Assembly: GCF_001613145.1 (NCBI RefSeq)
Contig: NZ_BDBU01000002.1
Location: 186,001-250,000, forward strand
Length of the DNA: 64,000 bases
Reading direction: 5' to 3'
Source: Nocardia jejuensis NBRC 103114
Lineage (GTDB): Bacteria > Actinomycetota > Actinomycetes > Mycobacteriales > Mycobacteriaceae
Under the pieces are notes generated by a model. That model did no database searches and was not told the origin of the DNA. It saw only the letters and a list, made by a program, of their open reading frames with translations. A program made the position numbers and the translations under genes. This document shows positions 9,224-18,051 of this stretch, piece after piece (the first letter of the stretch is position 1; each line of letters begins with the position of its first letter).

Positions 9224-10161
9224 CAGGGCAGTTCGATCGGGCCGCGGAGCTGGCGGACGGCGGCGGTCGTCCAGTTCAGGGAGTAGGCGCCGCCCTCGGC
9301 GAGGAATTTCTCGCGAAGTTCGTACCAGCGCAGGCCGGGGTGCCGGTGGTGCACGCCGTGCAGGGTGAAGTTGAGGGCGAAGCGCTCGAGCGGGCGGGGC
9401 AGGCGCAGGTTCATCGCGTCGAGCGGCGCGTCGAGTTCGGTGCCGTAGTGGTAGGCGTTGTCGGAGATCGAAATGATCAGGGCGCGTGCGCCTATCGCGG
9501 CGGCGAGCATCCAGGCGTGGTGGCCGTAGGCGAGGAACGCGGCGGCATACAGGGCGACGATGGCGGCCGCGTCGGTGCGGAACCGCCCCAGCGAGCGAGG
9601 GTCCGCGAGCCGGTCGAAGAGCGGTCCGGCAACCGATTCCGGTGTGTCGAGCCGTCGTCCCGCCCGGCGCAGGGCCGCGGCCGGCAGCAGCGCCAGCAGC
9701 ACCGCGGCGACCTCGAGCAGGTAGAGCCCGCCGAGCAGGCGCAGGTAGTAGCCCGGCGCGGTCCGCATCCAGGTCGAGGTGGCCGGATCGTAGATCTCGG
9801 TGCGCTCGCGGGTTCGGCTGTACCGATGATGCAGCAGGTGACCGGCTTTGAGCATGGTGAACGGTGCGCCGTACAGCACCGCGAGGGCACGGCCGCAGCG
9901 GTCGTTGAGTTCGCGGTCGGTCAGCAGCGAGCCGTGGATGGCCTCATGGATGAGTGACCAGAACGGGGTGGTCAGCAGTGCCAGCGGCACCAGCGTCCAT
10001 CCCCACGCCCGGCTGTGCGTGTGCACCAGGATCGGCAGCGCGAGCAACTGGAACATTCCGAACGCGAAGGCCGCCACGACCAACCATGTGTCGGCGTTCC
10101 GGACCGGTCGCCGCTGCTCCCGGGATCGAGGACTCTTCTCGCGGGTGCGCGAATCGGTCAT
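9223..10161 (-). CDS. Membrane fatty acid desaturase
   Basis: A 312-residue di-iron membrane desaturase or hydroxylase. All three histidine boxes are present: HEAIH near residue 73, HLLHH near residue 108 and HGVHHRH near residue 273. Hydrophobic helices at about 28-48, 50-68, 142-163 and 203-225 place the boxes on the cytoplasmic side. The family inserts double bonds into acyl chains of phospholipids, acyl-CoA or carotenoid-like substrates with O2 and an electron donor; the substrate here is unknown. No reductase gene is adjacent. Single-gene unit. Confidence 0.88.
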   Translation of the reverse strand: MTDSRTREKSPRSREQRRPVRNADTWLVVAAFAFGMFQLLALPILVHTHSRAWGWTLVPLALLTTPFWSLIHEAIHGSLLTDRELNDRCGRALAVLYGAPFTMLKAGHLLHHRYSRTRERTEIYDPATSTWMRTAPGYYLRLLGGLYLLEVAAVLLALLPAAALRRAGRRLDTPESVAGPLFDRLADPRSLGRFRTDAAAIVALYAAAFLAYGHHAWMLAAAIGARALIISISDNAYHYGTELDAPLDAMNLRLPRPLERFALNFTLHGVHHRHPGLRWYELREKFLAEGGAYSLNWTTAAVRQLRGPIELP

Positions 10162-10301
10162 GCTGCTGCCTCGTTCACATTCGAGCCTGTTCGAGTTCCG
10201 CGACTGATGCTGCCATCATCGGGAGATATCGGCCCAGGTCGGAGGCCCTGCCGCGCAAGAACACCCGAGCTTTCATCGACTGTCCGAGCGCTGTTCACCC
10301 G

Positions 10302-10589
10302 TCAGTCGGCGGCGCGGAACTGTTCGGCTCGGTGCGAGAGGCGTTCGGCGAAGGTCTCGGTCCAGGCGGCGGATTCGGCGTCGTCGGCGGCTTTACCGCG
10401 ACGGCGTGCGACTCGCGGCCGGATGGGGCCGCCGCGCCGGGTTCCGCCGCCGGGCTGCGACTGTATCGCGAGTACGCGGACCGCCCAGCTGACGTAGTCC
10501 TGCACGCTCATTCCGGCGCAGTCGGCGGCGACGCGGAGCGGGACCCACGTGTCCTCGTCCACCGTGACAGCGATTTCCCTGATCGTCAT
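10302..10589 (-). CDS. Small RHH-like (antitoxin-like) protein
   Basis: A 95-residue basic protein. MTIREIAVTVDEDTW looks like the beta-strand of a ribbon-helix-helix DNA-binding fold, followed by two short helices (PLRVAADCAGMS, VQDYVSWAVRVLA). A linker and a charged C-terminal tail follow (AAWTETFAERLSHRAEQF), similar to the toxin-binding tail of antitoxins. No toxin gene lies next to it, so it would be a solitary regulator or orphan antitoxin. The family assignment is moderate. Confidence 0.6.
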   Translation of the reverse strand: MTIREIAVTVDEDTWVPLRVAADCAGMSVQDYVSWAVRVLAIQSQPGGGTRRGGPIRPRVARRRGKAADDAESAAWTETFAERLSHRAEQFRAAD

Positions 10590-10708
10590 ACCTCAACACC
10601 GTAGCCGCATACCGCCGGTACTCCGCCGAATCGACCAGGCATTTCGGGATATTTCCGGTTGACCGACCACAAATGCCACATTCGAGACCTACTGTGCCAC
10701 TTCGTAGA

Positions 10709-10730
10709 TCGGGCCGGGCGCACGGCCCGA
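10709..10730 (-). terminator. Short GC hairpin
   Basis: TCGGGCCG (10709-10716), a 6-nt loop, CGGCCCGA (10723-10730). It lies 79 bp past the end of the leftward MFS gene and before the RHH-like gene. It is a plausible terminator for the exporter. Confidence 0.4.
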
Positions 10731-10808
10731 ATCGGCGGGTCCGCCGTGGGGCCGTGCGGCTCCACAGCGGTGCGGTGCGCTCCTACCGGCCCGGGAACCG
10801 CCGAGTCG

Positions 10809-12332
10809 TCACGATCCGGGCCGGCGCGCGCGAGCACGTCGGGAGAGCAGCGATTGCGCGATGACCAGCGCGCCCAGCACCAGCACCGTCACGCCGACGG
10901 ATCGCAGGCCCGCCTCGGTGGCCGAGACGAACGCGTCGATGACCTCGTGGGTGCGTGCGGGTGCGGTCGCGAGAGCCTGTGCCACGGTGTGCGGATCGTG
11001 CTCGGCGCGGATATCGGCGGGCAGGGCGTCCACGAACCGCGCGGTGAGGATCGTGCCGATGACCGCCACCCCGAGCGCGCTGCCGAATTCGCGAGTCGTG
11101 GCCTGCAGGCCCGCACCCACACCGGCCTGATTCGCCGGGAGTGATCCGGAGATGGCTCCGGACAGCGTCGGAAGTGCCAGCGCCACACCGACTCCGGTGA
11201 CCAGCAGCCAGGCCGCGTAGGCGAGATACGGGGTTGCCGCATCACTGGTGGAGAGCCCGATCAGGCCGCCGCCGACGAAGCCGAAGGCGAGCGCGAGGGT
11301 GAGGTCCATGCCGATGCGCCGGGCCACTCGCCCGACGTGGCGGGCGAGCAGGATGATCGGGACGGTCAGCGGAATGATGCCGAGCCCGGTGCGCAGAACG
11401 CCGAATCCCTTGCCGTACTGCAGGAACGACGCGTTCACATAGAACAGCGCGAACATGCCGAAGAAGACGGCGGTCATGCCGAGGCACGCGCTGCGCAGGC
11501 CCGGCAGCCGGAACAGGCGCGGATCCAGCAGCGGGTGTTCGACTTTCAGTTCCACGAACGTCCACGCCGCGAAAAGCACGGCGGCGCAGCCGAATCCGGA
11601 GATCACCAGCGCGCTGTCCCATCCGGCCTCGGGACCCTGCACGATACCGACCAGCAGGGCGACCGAGGCGCCCACCAGCAGGAGCGCGCCGAGGGGATCG
11701 ATGCGCCGGTCGTGGCGCGGTGAGATCGGCGCGATCCGGCCCACCAGTGCGGCCAGCAGCACCGCGATCGGGACGGCGGCGGCGAAAAGCCACCGCCACG
11801 AGCCGCCGGACAGCACCGCACCGCCACCGACATTGCCTGCCACGCCGCCGATTCCGGTCATCGAGGCCCAGGTCGCGATGGTCGCGCCTCGTCGCTCGAC
11901 CGGCACGGCGTGCAGCAGCACCGCGAGCGTATTGGGCAGGACGGCCGCCGCGCCCACCCCGGTGATCGCGCGGCCCGCGAGCAGCAGCGCCACGTTCGGC
12001 GCCAGTGCCGAGAGCAGCGCGCCGAGCGCGAAAAGCGCCAGGCCGGTGAGTAGAACGCCCTTGCGGCCGAAGCGATCACCCGCGGCCCCGCCCGGGATCA
12101 CCAGGCAGGCGAACACGATGACATAGGTGTCCACGATCCAGACCAGCGTCGACGCGGACGGATGCAGGGCGCTCGAGGCGAGGATCGGGACGGCGAGATT
12201 GATCGCGGCGACCATCCCCACGACGAGCACCACGCAGGCGCACATCGTCGCGAGCAGGCCGCGCTGCGAGACCGGACGGTCGGCCTCGGTTGGGGTGCGT
12301 TCACGGTTCATGACATCGAATTGCATGGTCAT
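10809..12332 (-). CDS. MFS exporter, DHA2 (EmrB/QacA-like) family
   Basis: A 507-residue multidrug-type proton antiporter with about 14 membrane helices. Motif A is GDRFGRKGVLL after helix 2, and motif C is GVGAAAVLPNTLAVL in helix 5. Exporters of this family expel hydrophobic drugs or metabolites. The frame stays open far upstream, but that part is antisense to the LysR gene; the true start is one of ATG 12332, 12326 or 12311. No ribosome binding site precedes any of them, so a leaderless message is possible. It is divergent from the LysR gene across a 69-bp gap with a palindrome, a classic LysR-target arrangement. Confidence 0.88.
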   Translation of the reverse strand: MTMQFDVMNRERTPTEADRPVSQRGLLATMCACVVLVVGMVAAINLAVPILASSALHPSASTLVWIVDTYVIVFACLVIPGGAAGDRFGRKGVLLTGLALFALGALLSALAPNVALLLAGRAITGVGAAAVLPNTLAVLLHAVPVERRGATIATWASMTGIGGVAGNVGGGAVLSGGSWRWLFAAAVPIAVLLAALVGRIAPISPRHDRRIDPLGALLLVGASVALLVGIVQGPEAGWDSALVISGFGCAAVLFAAWTFVELKVEHPLLDPRLFRLPGLRSACLGMTAVFFGMFALFYVNASFLQYGKGFGVLRTGLGIIPLTVPIILLARHVGRVARRIGMDLTLALAFGFVGGGLIGLSTSDAATPYLAYAAWLLVTGVGVALALPTLSGAISGSLPANQAGVGAGLQATTREFGSALGVAVIGTILTARFVDALPADIRAEHDPHTVAQALATAPARTHEVIDAFVSATEAGLRSVGVTVLVLGALVIAQSLLSRRARARRPGS

Positions 12333-12372
12333 GACGGTAGGAAAAGTGTGAGCATGCGCGCGACGCAACATT

Positions 12373-12389
12373 TGCAATGAGTCATTGCA
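12373..12389. promoter_or_regulatory. LysR-type operator (predicted)
   Basis: A perfect palindrome, TGCAATGA-G-TCATTGCA, in the divergent promoter gap between the exporter and its LysR-type regulator. It has the T-N11-A geometry of LysR boxes. A related half site, ATGCAA, follows at 12394-12399. Confidence 0.75.
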
Positions 12390-12401
12390 TAGGATGCAAC
12401 T

Positions 12402-13367
12402 ATGTCCGAGCAACTCGACCTGAACCTGCTGCGCGTGTTCGACGCGCTGCTGCAGGATTCCAGCGTCACGGCCGCCTCCGAACGCCTGCACCTGTCCATC
12501 CCGGCCACCAGCCGAGCGCTGGCGCGACTGCGGCGCGCGATGAACGATCCGATCCTGGTGCGGGCCGGGCGGGGGATGGCTCCGACCCCGTTCGCGCTGC
12601 GCACCGCGCCCCGGGTGCGCTCGCTGCTGGACGAGGCGTCGGCGCTGATCAGCGCCGATCGGGAGATCACCCTCGCGGATCTCAAGCGCACCTTCACCAT
12701 TCGCATCAACGACGGCGTCGCCGCCACCCTGGTACCGGCGGCGGTCGCCGCCACGGCCGCGGTCGCACCCGGTGTGATCCTGCGATTCGTCACCGAGGGC
12801 AACGAGAGTGCCGAGGCGCTGCGCGACGGGTCGGTCGATCTGGACATCGGGGTCGGTGACGTCGCGGCCGCGGATCTGCGGGCGGGGGTGCTGTATCCCG
12901 AGCGGATGGTCGGCATCGTCAGCACGGCCAGTTCGCTGGCCCGGCATCCCCGCCCGACCCTGGCGCAGCTCTGCGAGCATCCGCACGTGTCGGCCTCGCG
13001 CCGGGGCCGCGCACGCGGACCGTTCGACGAGGTGCTGGACGCACAGGGACTGCAACGTCATATCGCCGCCGTGGTCCAGACTTTCGCGGTGGCCGCCCTG
13101 CTGGTCTCCTCGAGCGGATACGTGGGACTGGTCCCGCAGCGGCTGGCCGAACAGTACGCCGGGCCGCTGGGCCTGCACTGGTTCCCGATTCCGGCCACGT
13201 TGCCGCAGATCGAGATTCGACTGCTCTGGCATGCGCGCCTCGACGCCGACCCGGCGCAGTGCTGGCTCCGCGACACGATTCGGAACGCGGTCGATCGGAG
13301 CGTCGCGACCCGTCGGGGTGATCGTCGCGACTCCGTCGATTTGATCGTCGCGACTCCGCTGGTGTGA
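12402..13367 (+). CDS. LysR-family transcriptional regulator
   Basis: A 321-residue LysR-type regulator. The N-terminal winged HTH reads LDLNLLRVFDALLQ, then SVTAASERLHLSIPATSRALARLR (residues 5-46). The rest is a periplasmic-binding-protein-like effector domain. It probably controls the divergent DHA2 exporter by binding the palindrome at 12373-12389 in response to a ligand. The last 25 residues (DRSVATRRGDRRDSV...) are encoded by a run of 23-bp direct repeats and look like a late C-terminal extension, so the ancestral stop may have been earlier. Confidence 0.9.
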   Translation: MSEQLDLNLLRVFDALLQDSSVTAASERLHLSIPATSRALARLRRAMNDPILVRAGRGMAPTPFALRTAPRVRSLLDEASALISADREITLADLKRTFTIRINDGVAATLVPAAVAATAAVAPGVILRFVTEGNESAEALRDGSVDLDIGVGDVAAADLRAGVLYPERMVGIVSTASSLARHPRPTLAQLCEHPHVSASRRGRARGPFDEVLDAQGLQRHIAAVVQTFAVAALLVSSSGYVGLVPQRLAEQYAGPLGLHWFPIPATLPQIEIRLLWHARLDADPAQCWLRDTIRNAVDRSVATRRGDRRDSVDLIVATPLV

Positions 13368-13379
13368 TCGTCGCCGCTC
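13301..13379. repeat. 23-bp iterated repeats at the end of the LysR gene
   Basis: GATCGTCGCGACTCCG occurs at 13320-13335 and 13343-13358, with a degenerate third copy (GATCGTCGCCGCTC) at 13366-13379, exactly 23 bp apart. A weaker copy with the CGTCGCGAC core begins at 13301. The array spans the LysR stop codon and lies 40-100 bp before the subtilase start. Confidence 0.8.
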
Positions 13380-13428
13380 ACCCGGATTGCCGCGCGCGAA
13401 CGGACCCGCACACGGCAGTATGGCGAGC

Positions 13429-14754
13429 ATGCGCCTACTGATTCAGCTTCGACCCACTGCCGAACTGGTTGCGGCAGTAGCAGATCCCGGAGTCACGGTT
13501 CGATCCTCCGATATCATCGACGCGCCGGGCGGATTCGCCCTGGACGATTCGTACGCGCCCGTGGTGGTGCCGGGCGTGTCCGGCACCGCGCGACCGGAGT
13601 ATTCGATGGCGGCGCGGGACGCCACGGTGCTGGTGCGCGGTGAGATCGCCGACGAGGAGGTCACCGCGGGCGTCGCGCGGCTGAACCGATCCGGCACGGT
13701 CACCGCGGTGTTCGCGGATCCGGTCATCGAAACCTGCCTGACCTGCGGCGGCGATCCGGCGGTCGGCACCTGGCACGATATCGAATCCCGTTTGCGCGTG
13801 GGCGAACTCGCCGCGGCGGGGCTGGACGGCTCGGCCGTCGCGCTCGCCATTCTGGACACCGGCATCAATGCGGCGCTGGTCGGGAAGGTGCGCGGGACGC
13901 CCGTCACCATCGACGCGGCGCGCAGCTGGAATCCCGCCGGGGTCACCGGGACCGCGGGGGAGTTCCCCGTCGCGCACGGGTCGATGTGCGCGTTCGACGC
14001 GCTGATCGCCGCACCGAAGGCGGCACTGCTGGATGTTCCGGTGTTGCAGAGCACCCGGCACGGCAGCACGGTGATGGACGGGCTGCTGTCGGACGCGGTC
14101 GCGGCCTTCGCGTATCTGCGGACCGTGCTGAACGATCAGCCCGCGGCCTCGCGGGCGCTGGTGATCAGCAACAGCTGGGGATCGTTCTCGCCGAAATGGG
14201 ACTTCCCGGTGGGGAATCCCGGGAACTACTCGGACAATCCGTCGCATCCGTTCAACATCATCGTCGGATCGCTGGAGGCCGCGGGCGCGGATATCGTGTT
14301 CGCCGCCGGGAACTGCGGGCGCGACTGCCCGGACGGGCGCTGCGAGTACCAGGCGCAGCCGATCGGCGGGGCCAACTCCCATCCCGGCGTGCTGTCCGTC
14401 GCCGGCGTCGACAGCGGCGGCGTGCGGGTCGGGTACAGCTCGCAGGGGCCGGGCCGGCTCAGTGCGCGTAAACCCGATATCTGCTCGTACACACACTTTC
14501 TCGGGTCCACGGCCTTCGGCGCGAGCGAACCCGATACCGGGACGTCCGCGGCGTGCCCGGTGGCGGCCGGAGTGGTCGCCGCGATCCGGACCGAGTGGTC
14601 GGCGACCGCGCTGCCACCGGCTCAGCTGCGGGCGCTGTTGCAGCGCACCGCGACCGACGGCGGGAGTCCCGGATTCGACAACGACTACGGATACGGCGTG
14701 GTGGACACCGGCGCGATTCTCGAGGAGCTGCAGCGCACCGCCGGTCGGGCGTAG
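13429..14754 (+). CDS. Subtilisin-like serine protease (S8), apparently cytoplasmic
   Basis: A 441-residue S8 peptidase with a complete catalytic triad: Asp143 in ILDTGIN, His183 in VAHGSM and Ser373 in GTSAACPVAAG. The oxyanion Asn lies in AAGNCG. No signal peptide is seen. The first 110 residues form a domain ending in AVFADPVIE, before a Cys-containing linker (CLTCGG); this looks like an in-built propeptide or inhibitor domain. ATG 13429 was chosen because homologous N-termini begin MRLLIQL; ATG 13420 is possible. The next gene, 10 bp downstream, encodes a small protein with the same N-terminal and VFADP.IE pattern, so the two probably work as a pair. Confidence 0.88.
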   Translation: MRLLIQLRPTAELVAAVADPGVTVRSSDIIDAPGGFALDDSYAPVVVPGVSGTARPEYSMAARDATVLVRGEIADEEVTAGVARLNRSGTVTAVFADPVIETCLTCGGDPAVGTWHDIESRLRVGELAAAGLDGSAVALAILDTGINAALVGKVRGTPVTIDAARSWNPAGVTGTAGEFPVAHGSMCAFDALIAAPKAALLDVPVLQSTRHGSTVMDGLLSDAVAAFAYLRTVLNDQPAASRALVISNSWGSFSPKWDFPVGNPGNYSDNPSHPFNIIVGSLEAAGADIVFAAGNCGRDCPDGRCEYQAQPIGGANSHPGVLSVAGVDSGGVRVGYSSQGPGRLSARKPDICSYTHFLGSTAFGASEPDTGTSAACPVAAGVVAAIRTEWSATALPPAQLRALLQRTATDGGSPGFDNDYGYGVVDTGAILEELQRTAGRA

Positions 14755-14764
14755 CGTTACGGCC

Positions 14765-15010
14765 ATGCCGCTGCTCACCATTCGGCTTCCCGACGGCGCG
14801 ACCCTGACCGCCGCACTGCGCCGCCTCGGCCTGGTCCTGGGCGATGTCGACGCCGAATACGGTCTGGTCCAACTCGATCCGGCGCAGGGGCTGTACGCGC
14901 TGCGCGTGAGCGAGGCCGCCGCGGCCCGCCTGGCCGTGGAGGACGGGCCGGGGGTCGGTGTTTTCGCCGACCCCCGGATCGAACCCGCCGAGCCCGATCA
15001 GCCGGGGTGA
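14765..15010 (+). CDS. Small protein resembling the subtilase N-terminal domain (possible inhibitor or chaperone)
   Basis: An 81-residue protein 10 bp after the subtilase gene and surely cotranscribed. It opens with PLLTIRLP, close to the subtilase MRLLIQLRP, and ends with GVGVFADPRIE, matching AVFADPVIE in the subtilase. The spacing between the motifs (about 65 versus about 90 residues) and the predicted beta-alpha-beta order would fit a stand-alone copy of an I9-like propeptide fold. Inference: it acts in trans as inhibitor or folding chaperone of the protease, or as its scaffold. There is no signal peptide, matching the cytoplasmic protease. No named family was recognised. Confidence 0.7.
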   Translation: MPLLTIRLPDGATLTAALRRLGLVLGDVDAEYGLVQLDPAQGLYALRVSEAAAARLAVEDGPGVGVFADPRIEPAEPDQPG

Positions 15011-15024
15011 GAACGGCGGTGGCA

Positions 15025-15068
15025 GAACCGCCCGAGATCAGGCAGTGCCGAACCGCCCGAGATCAGGC
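15025..15068. repeat. 19-bp direct repeat at convergent gene ends
   Basis: GAACCGCCCGAGATCAGGC occurs at 15025-15043 and 15050-15068, 25 bp apart. The second copy contains the stop codon of the leftward LLM gene. It probably arose by local slippage. A short hairpin (GGCGGT 15015-15020 with ACCGCC 15027-15032) overlaps it and may end transcription. Confidence 0.7.
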
Positions 15069-16058
15069 GGCGGCCGCGACCGCCGTGCCGGTGAGTTCGA
15101 CCGAGCGGACGCGGTCCTCGATCCGGTGGGCGTGATGGGCCAGGATCAGTTCGTCGGCGTGGATGGACTCGGCGAAGTCGGCGAGGTAGGCGTGTACTTC
15201 CTCGGGGGTGCCGACCGCGGTGTACCGGGTCATCGAGGCGAGCTGGGCGCCGTTCGGGGAGGCCAGGAAGGCGTCGATCTCGTCGTCGGTGTAGTCGACG
15301 TCCGCCGCGCCCCGCTTGATGAACGCGCGGGTGCGGGCCCGGTAGGCGATCGTCTTCTGCTCCCGGGCCGCGTCGTGGGTGTCGGCGGCGAACACGTTCG
15401 CGGCGGCCATCACATACGGTTCGGCCAGCTGTTCGGACGGCCGGAACGTATCGCGGTACACCCTGATCGCCTGGTGCAGGGCATCGGGCGCGAAGTGCGA
15501 GGCGAAGGCATAGGGCAGACCGAGCTGGGCGGCGAGCTGAGCGCCGAACAGTGACGAGCCCAGAATGTACAGCGGCACAACGCCTTCCGCGCGCGGCACC
15601 GCCTGCACGCCCGGAATCCGGGAGTTCCCCGACAGGTAGCCCTGCAACTCCAGCACGTCCTGGGGGAAGGTATCGGAGGACTCGGGGGAGCGGCGCATCG
15701 CGCGCATGGTCTTCTGATCGCTGCCGGGCGCACGGCCCAGGCCCAGATCGATGCGGCCGGGGAACAGGGTCTCGAGCGTGCCGAACTGCTCGGCGATCAC
15801 CAGCGGCGAATGGTTGGGCAGCATGATGCCGCCCGCGCCGAGCCGGATGGTCTCGGTGTGCTCGGCGATATGGCCGATCAGCACGCTGGTGGCGCTGGAC
15901 GCGATGGAGGCCATGTTGTGGTGCTCGGCGTACCAGACGCGGCGATAACCGCTGCGTTCCGCGGCCCGGGCGATCTCGACGCTGTTGGCGAAACTGTCGC
16001 GCGCGGTCTGGCCGGGAGCGATCGACGCGAGATCGAGGATGGAGAGAGCCGGGGGCAT
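15063..16058 (-). CDS. Luciferase-like (LLM class) flavin-dependent monooxygenase
   Basis: A 331-residue TIM-barrel protein of the bacterial-luciferase superfamily. Characteristic segments are [11 protein letters not shown] near residue 45, [11 protein letters not shown] near 80 and [10 protein letters not shown] near 110, typical of the YhbW/MsnO8-like branch that uses FMN or FMNH2 with a small substrate. The start is ATG 16058, giving [10 protein letters not shown], preceded by AAAGGC about 8 nt upstream. The open frame continues to 16172, but that extension is poorly conserved in character. It is divergent from the LysR gene at 16247, which may regulate it. Confidence 0.88.
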   Translation of the reverse strand: MPPALSILDLASIAPGQTARDSFANSVEIARAAERSGYRRVWYAEHHNMASIASSATSVLIGHIAEHTETIRLGAGGIMLPNHSPLVIAEQFGTLETLFPGRIDLGLGRAPGSDQKTMRAMRRSPESSDTFPQDVLELQGYLSGNSRIPGVQAVPRAEGVVPLYILGSSLFGAQLAAQLGLPYAFASHFAPDALHQAIRVYRDTFRPSEQLAEPYVMAAANVFAADTHDAAREQKTIAYRARTRAFIKRGAADVDYTDDEIDAFLASPNGAQLASMTRYTAVGTPEEVHAYLADFAESIHADELILAHHAHRIEDRVRSVELTGTAVAAAA

Positions 16059-16246
16059 GCGGGCTGCCTTTCGTCTGTCGGGACGCGGTGCGAGTGGTTG
16101 GGCGACCGCCGGTGGAGTCGTCTCGTCACCGTCGGGCCTCGTGAACTGGAACTCGCACACCACCTCCGTCATTCCCGCGACCTCCTCGTACCGGCCCGGA
16201 CCTGGTCAGATGATCAGTGATAGCGGAAACCGATATCGTCGCCGGG

Positions 16247-17197
16247 GTGGATCCCCTGCGTCAGCTGCGCTACTTCATCGCCGTCGCCGAAGAATTGCAC
16301 TTCGGCCGCGCGGCCGAGCGGCTGCGGATCGCGCAACCGGCGCTGAGTCAGCGGATCCGCAAACTCGAAGCCGAGCTGGGCGCTCGCCTGCTGGATCGCG
16401 ACAGTCGGCGCGTCGAGCTCACCGAGGCGGGGCAGATTCTGCTGGCGGAATCGCGCGATCTGCTCGCGCGCTGGGATCGCACGACTTCCCTTGTCGGCAA
16501 GGCACATCGGGGCGAGATCGACGCGCTGCGGGTCGGGGTGCCGCCGGAGCTGGCCGGGCGGGTGCTCGCCGCGATCCTCACCGCGTTCGAGAGCCGGGAG
16601 GTGCGGGTGGATCTGCAGGAGCTCACCACCGCCGAGCAGGTGCGGCTGCTGGCGGACCGGCAACTCGACGCCGGACTGCTGCAGCATCCGGTCGATGTGG
16701 TCGGCCTCGAAGCCGGTCCCGCGGTGGACACTCCGCTGGGCGTCATGCTGCCGCGCGATTCGCCGCTGGCCGCGCGCGCCTCGCTGACGCTGGCCGATCT
16801 GGCCGGGCACGGTCTGGTGATCTTTCCGCGCGCCGGTGCGCCCGGACTCTACGACGCCACCCTGCGGACCTGCTGGGAGCACGGATTCCGGCCCACGTCG
16901 GTCCATCACGCCCGCAATCCCGAGTTCGTGCTGGGGATGGTGCTGTCCGGGCGCGGGGTCGCCTTCGATCAGGGGATGGTGGCACAGAAGGAACCGCGCG
17001 TGGTCTGGCGGCCGCTGCCGCAGGGCGAGCTGAGCTGGCGGTTCGGGCTAGCCTGGCCCGCCGCGGCACCGCATCCGCTGGTGCGCGATCTCGCCGAATT
17101 GATCGTGAACGTCATCCAGGGCGACGGGTCCTCGCGCTCGGCGCCGGTTCAGGACATGCCGCAGCGACCCTGGAACGTGGTGTACGGCAAACCGTGA
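16247..17197 (+). CDS. LysR-family transcriptional regulator
   Basis: A 316-residue LysR-type protein. The HTH is FGRAAERLRIAQPALSQRIRKLEAELGARLLDR at residues 23-55, an almost textbook LysR head. A substrate-binding effector domain follows. The start was placed at GTG 16247 (VDPLRQLRYF), the usual LysR N-terminus; GTG 16217 would add ten residues. Its 3' end overlaps the convergent beta-lactamase-like gene by 49 bp, so the two mRNAs would be complementary at their ends. It probably controls the divergent luciferase-like gene. Confidence 0.9.
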   Translation: MDPLRQLRYFIAVAEELHFGRAAERLRIAQPALSQRIRKLEAELGARLLDRDSRRVELTEAGQILLAESRDLLARWDRTTSLVGKAHRGEIDALRVGVPPELAGRVLAAILTAFESREVRVDLQELTTAEQVRLLADRQLDAGLLQHPVDVVGLEAGPAVDTPLGVMLPRDSPLAARASLTLADLAGHGLVIFPRAGAPGLYDATLRTCWEHGFRPTSVHHARNPEFVLGMVLSGRGVAFDQGMVAQKEPRVVWRPLPQGELSWRFGLAWPAAAPHPLVRDLAELIVNVIQGDGSSRSAPVQDMPQRPWNVVYGKP

Positions 17198-18051
17198 ACG
17201 ATGCGCTCGACGGACTGCCGGGCGACCACGCCGATCACGTGATCCACCTCCGGCTGTCGCTGCGCGAGATTGTCGCAGGCGGTGAAAACCGCTATGGCGT
17301 AACGACTTCCGTCCGGATACTCGACCACGCCGATCTCGTTGCGGACGCCCGGCAGGGTTCCGGTCTTGGACCAGGTCCGCACGTCCGCCGCGAATCCCGA
17401 GGGCAGCCGATGCCCGCTGAACTGCTCGCGCATGAGATCGCGCACCCAGCGGCACGCCTGCTCCGGGGCGGCGCGATCGCGGCCGATCAGGCTCAGCAGC
17501 AGGGTCATATCGCGCGGTGTGCTCGCGGTGGTGCGCAGCGGATCCAGGGCCCGGGTGGCGAGCACCTCGGCCGGACTCAGGGCGGGGAAGCGCTGCACGA
17601 AGTCCAGGGCGTCGCGGGCCCCGATGTCATCGGCCATGGACTCCAGGATGTCGCGCTGTGAACCGGCGATCCGGGTGTGCGTGAGCCCGAGTTCGCGCAC
17701 CAGCGAGCGCACATTGTCGACTCCGACGCGATCGAACAGCAGGTCCGCGGCGGTATTGTCGCTCACCGTCAGTGCCAGCAACGCCGCGTCCCGCAGGCTG
17801 AACTCCACATCGTCCGCACAGCCGGCCGTGGCCACCCCGCCGAGCCGATCCGCCGCCGTGGCCCGCACCCGATCCGTCGGATCGAGCTGCCCCGCCGCCA
17901 CCTGACGCGCGAACTCCAGCACCAGCGGCACCTTCACCACCGAGGACAACACCACCGGTTCATCGGCCCCCGAGCCGAACTCCGCGTCGCAGTCCAGACA
18001 TCGCGCGTGCACCCAGCCCCGCGTACCGGCCTTCCGGAAGATCTCGTCCAC
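17149..18051 (-). CDS. Class A beta-lactamase-like serine hydrolase
   Basis: A 300-residue class A beta-lactamase fold protein. It shows the nucleophile motif SVVK (SxxK), the SDN loop (TVSDNTAADLLFD) and KTG (TWSKTGTLPG) in correct order and spacing. The omega-loop glutamate is not obvious. No signal peptide or lipobox precedes the domain, which is odd for a periplasmic enzyme. The start is uncertain: GTG 18051 with GGGAG upstream is the best candidate, and the frame upstream looks non-coding. Relatives include true beta-lactamases and non-catalytic PBP-like proteins, so resistance should not be assumed. Confidence 0.78.
   Translation of the reverse strand: MDEIFRKAGTRGWVHARCLDCDAEFGSGADEPVVLSSVVKVPLVLEFARQVAAGQLDPTDRVRATAADRLGGVATAGCADDVEFSLRDAALLALTVSDNTAADLLFDRVGVDNVRSLVRELGLTHTRIAGSQRDILESMADDIGARDALDFVQRFPALSPAEVLATRALDPLRTTASTPRDMTLLLSLIGRDRAAPEQACRWVRDLMREQFSGHRLPSGFAADVRTWSKTGTLPGVRNEIGVVEYPDGSRYAIAVFTACDNLAQRQPEVDHVIGVVARQSVERIVHGLPYTTFQGRCGMS

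Noticed and set aside
12333-13430. Upstream extension of the exporter frame to 873 residues
   Set aside because: This part is antisense to the LysR gene, has Arg/Gln-rich shadow composition and crosses the divergent operator.
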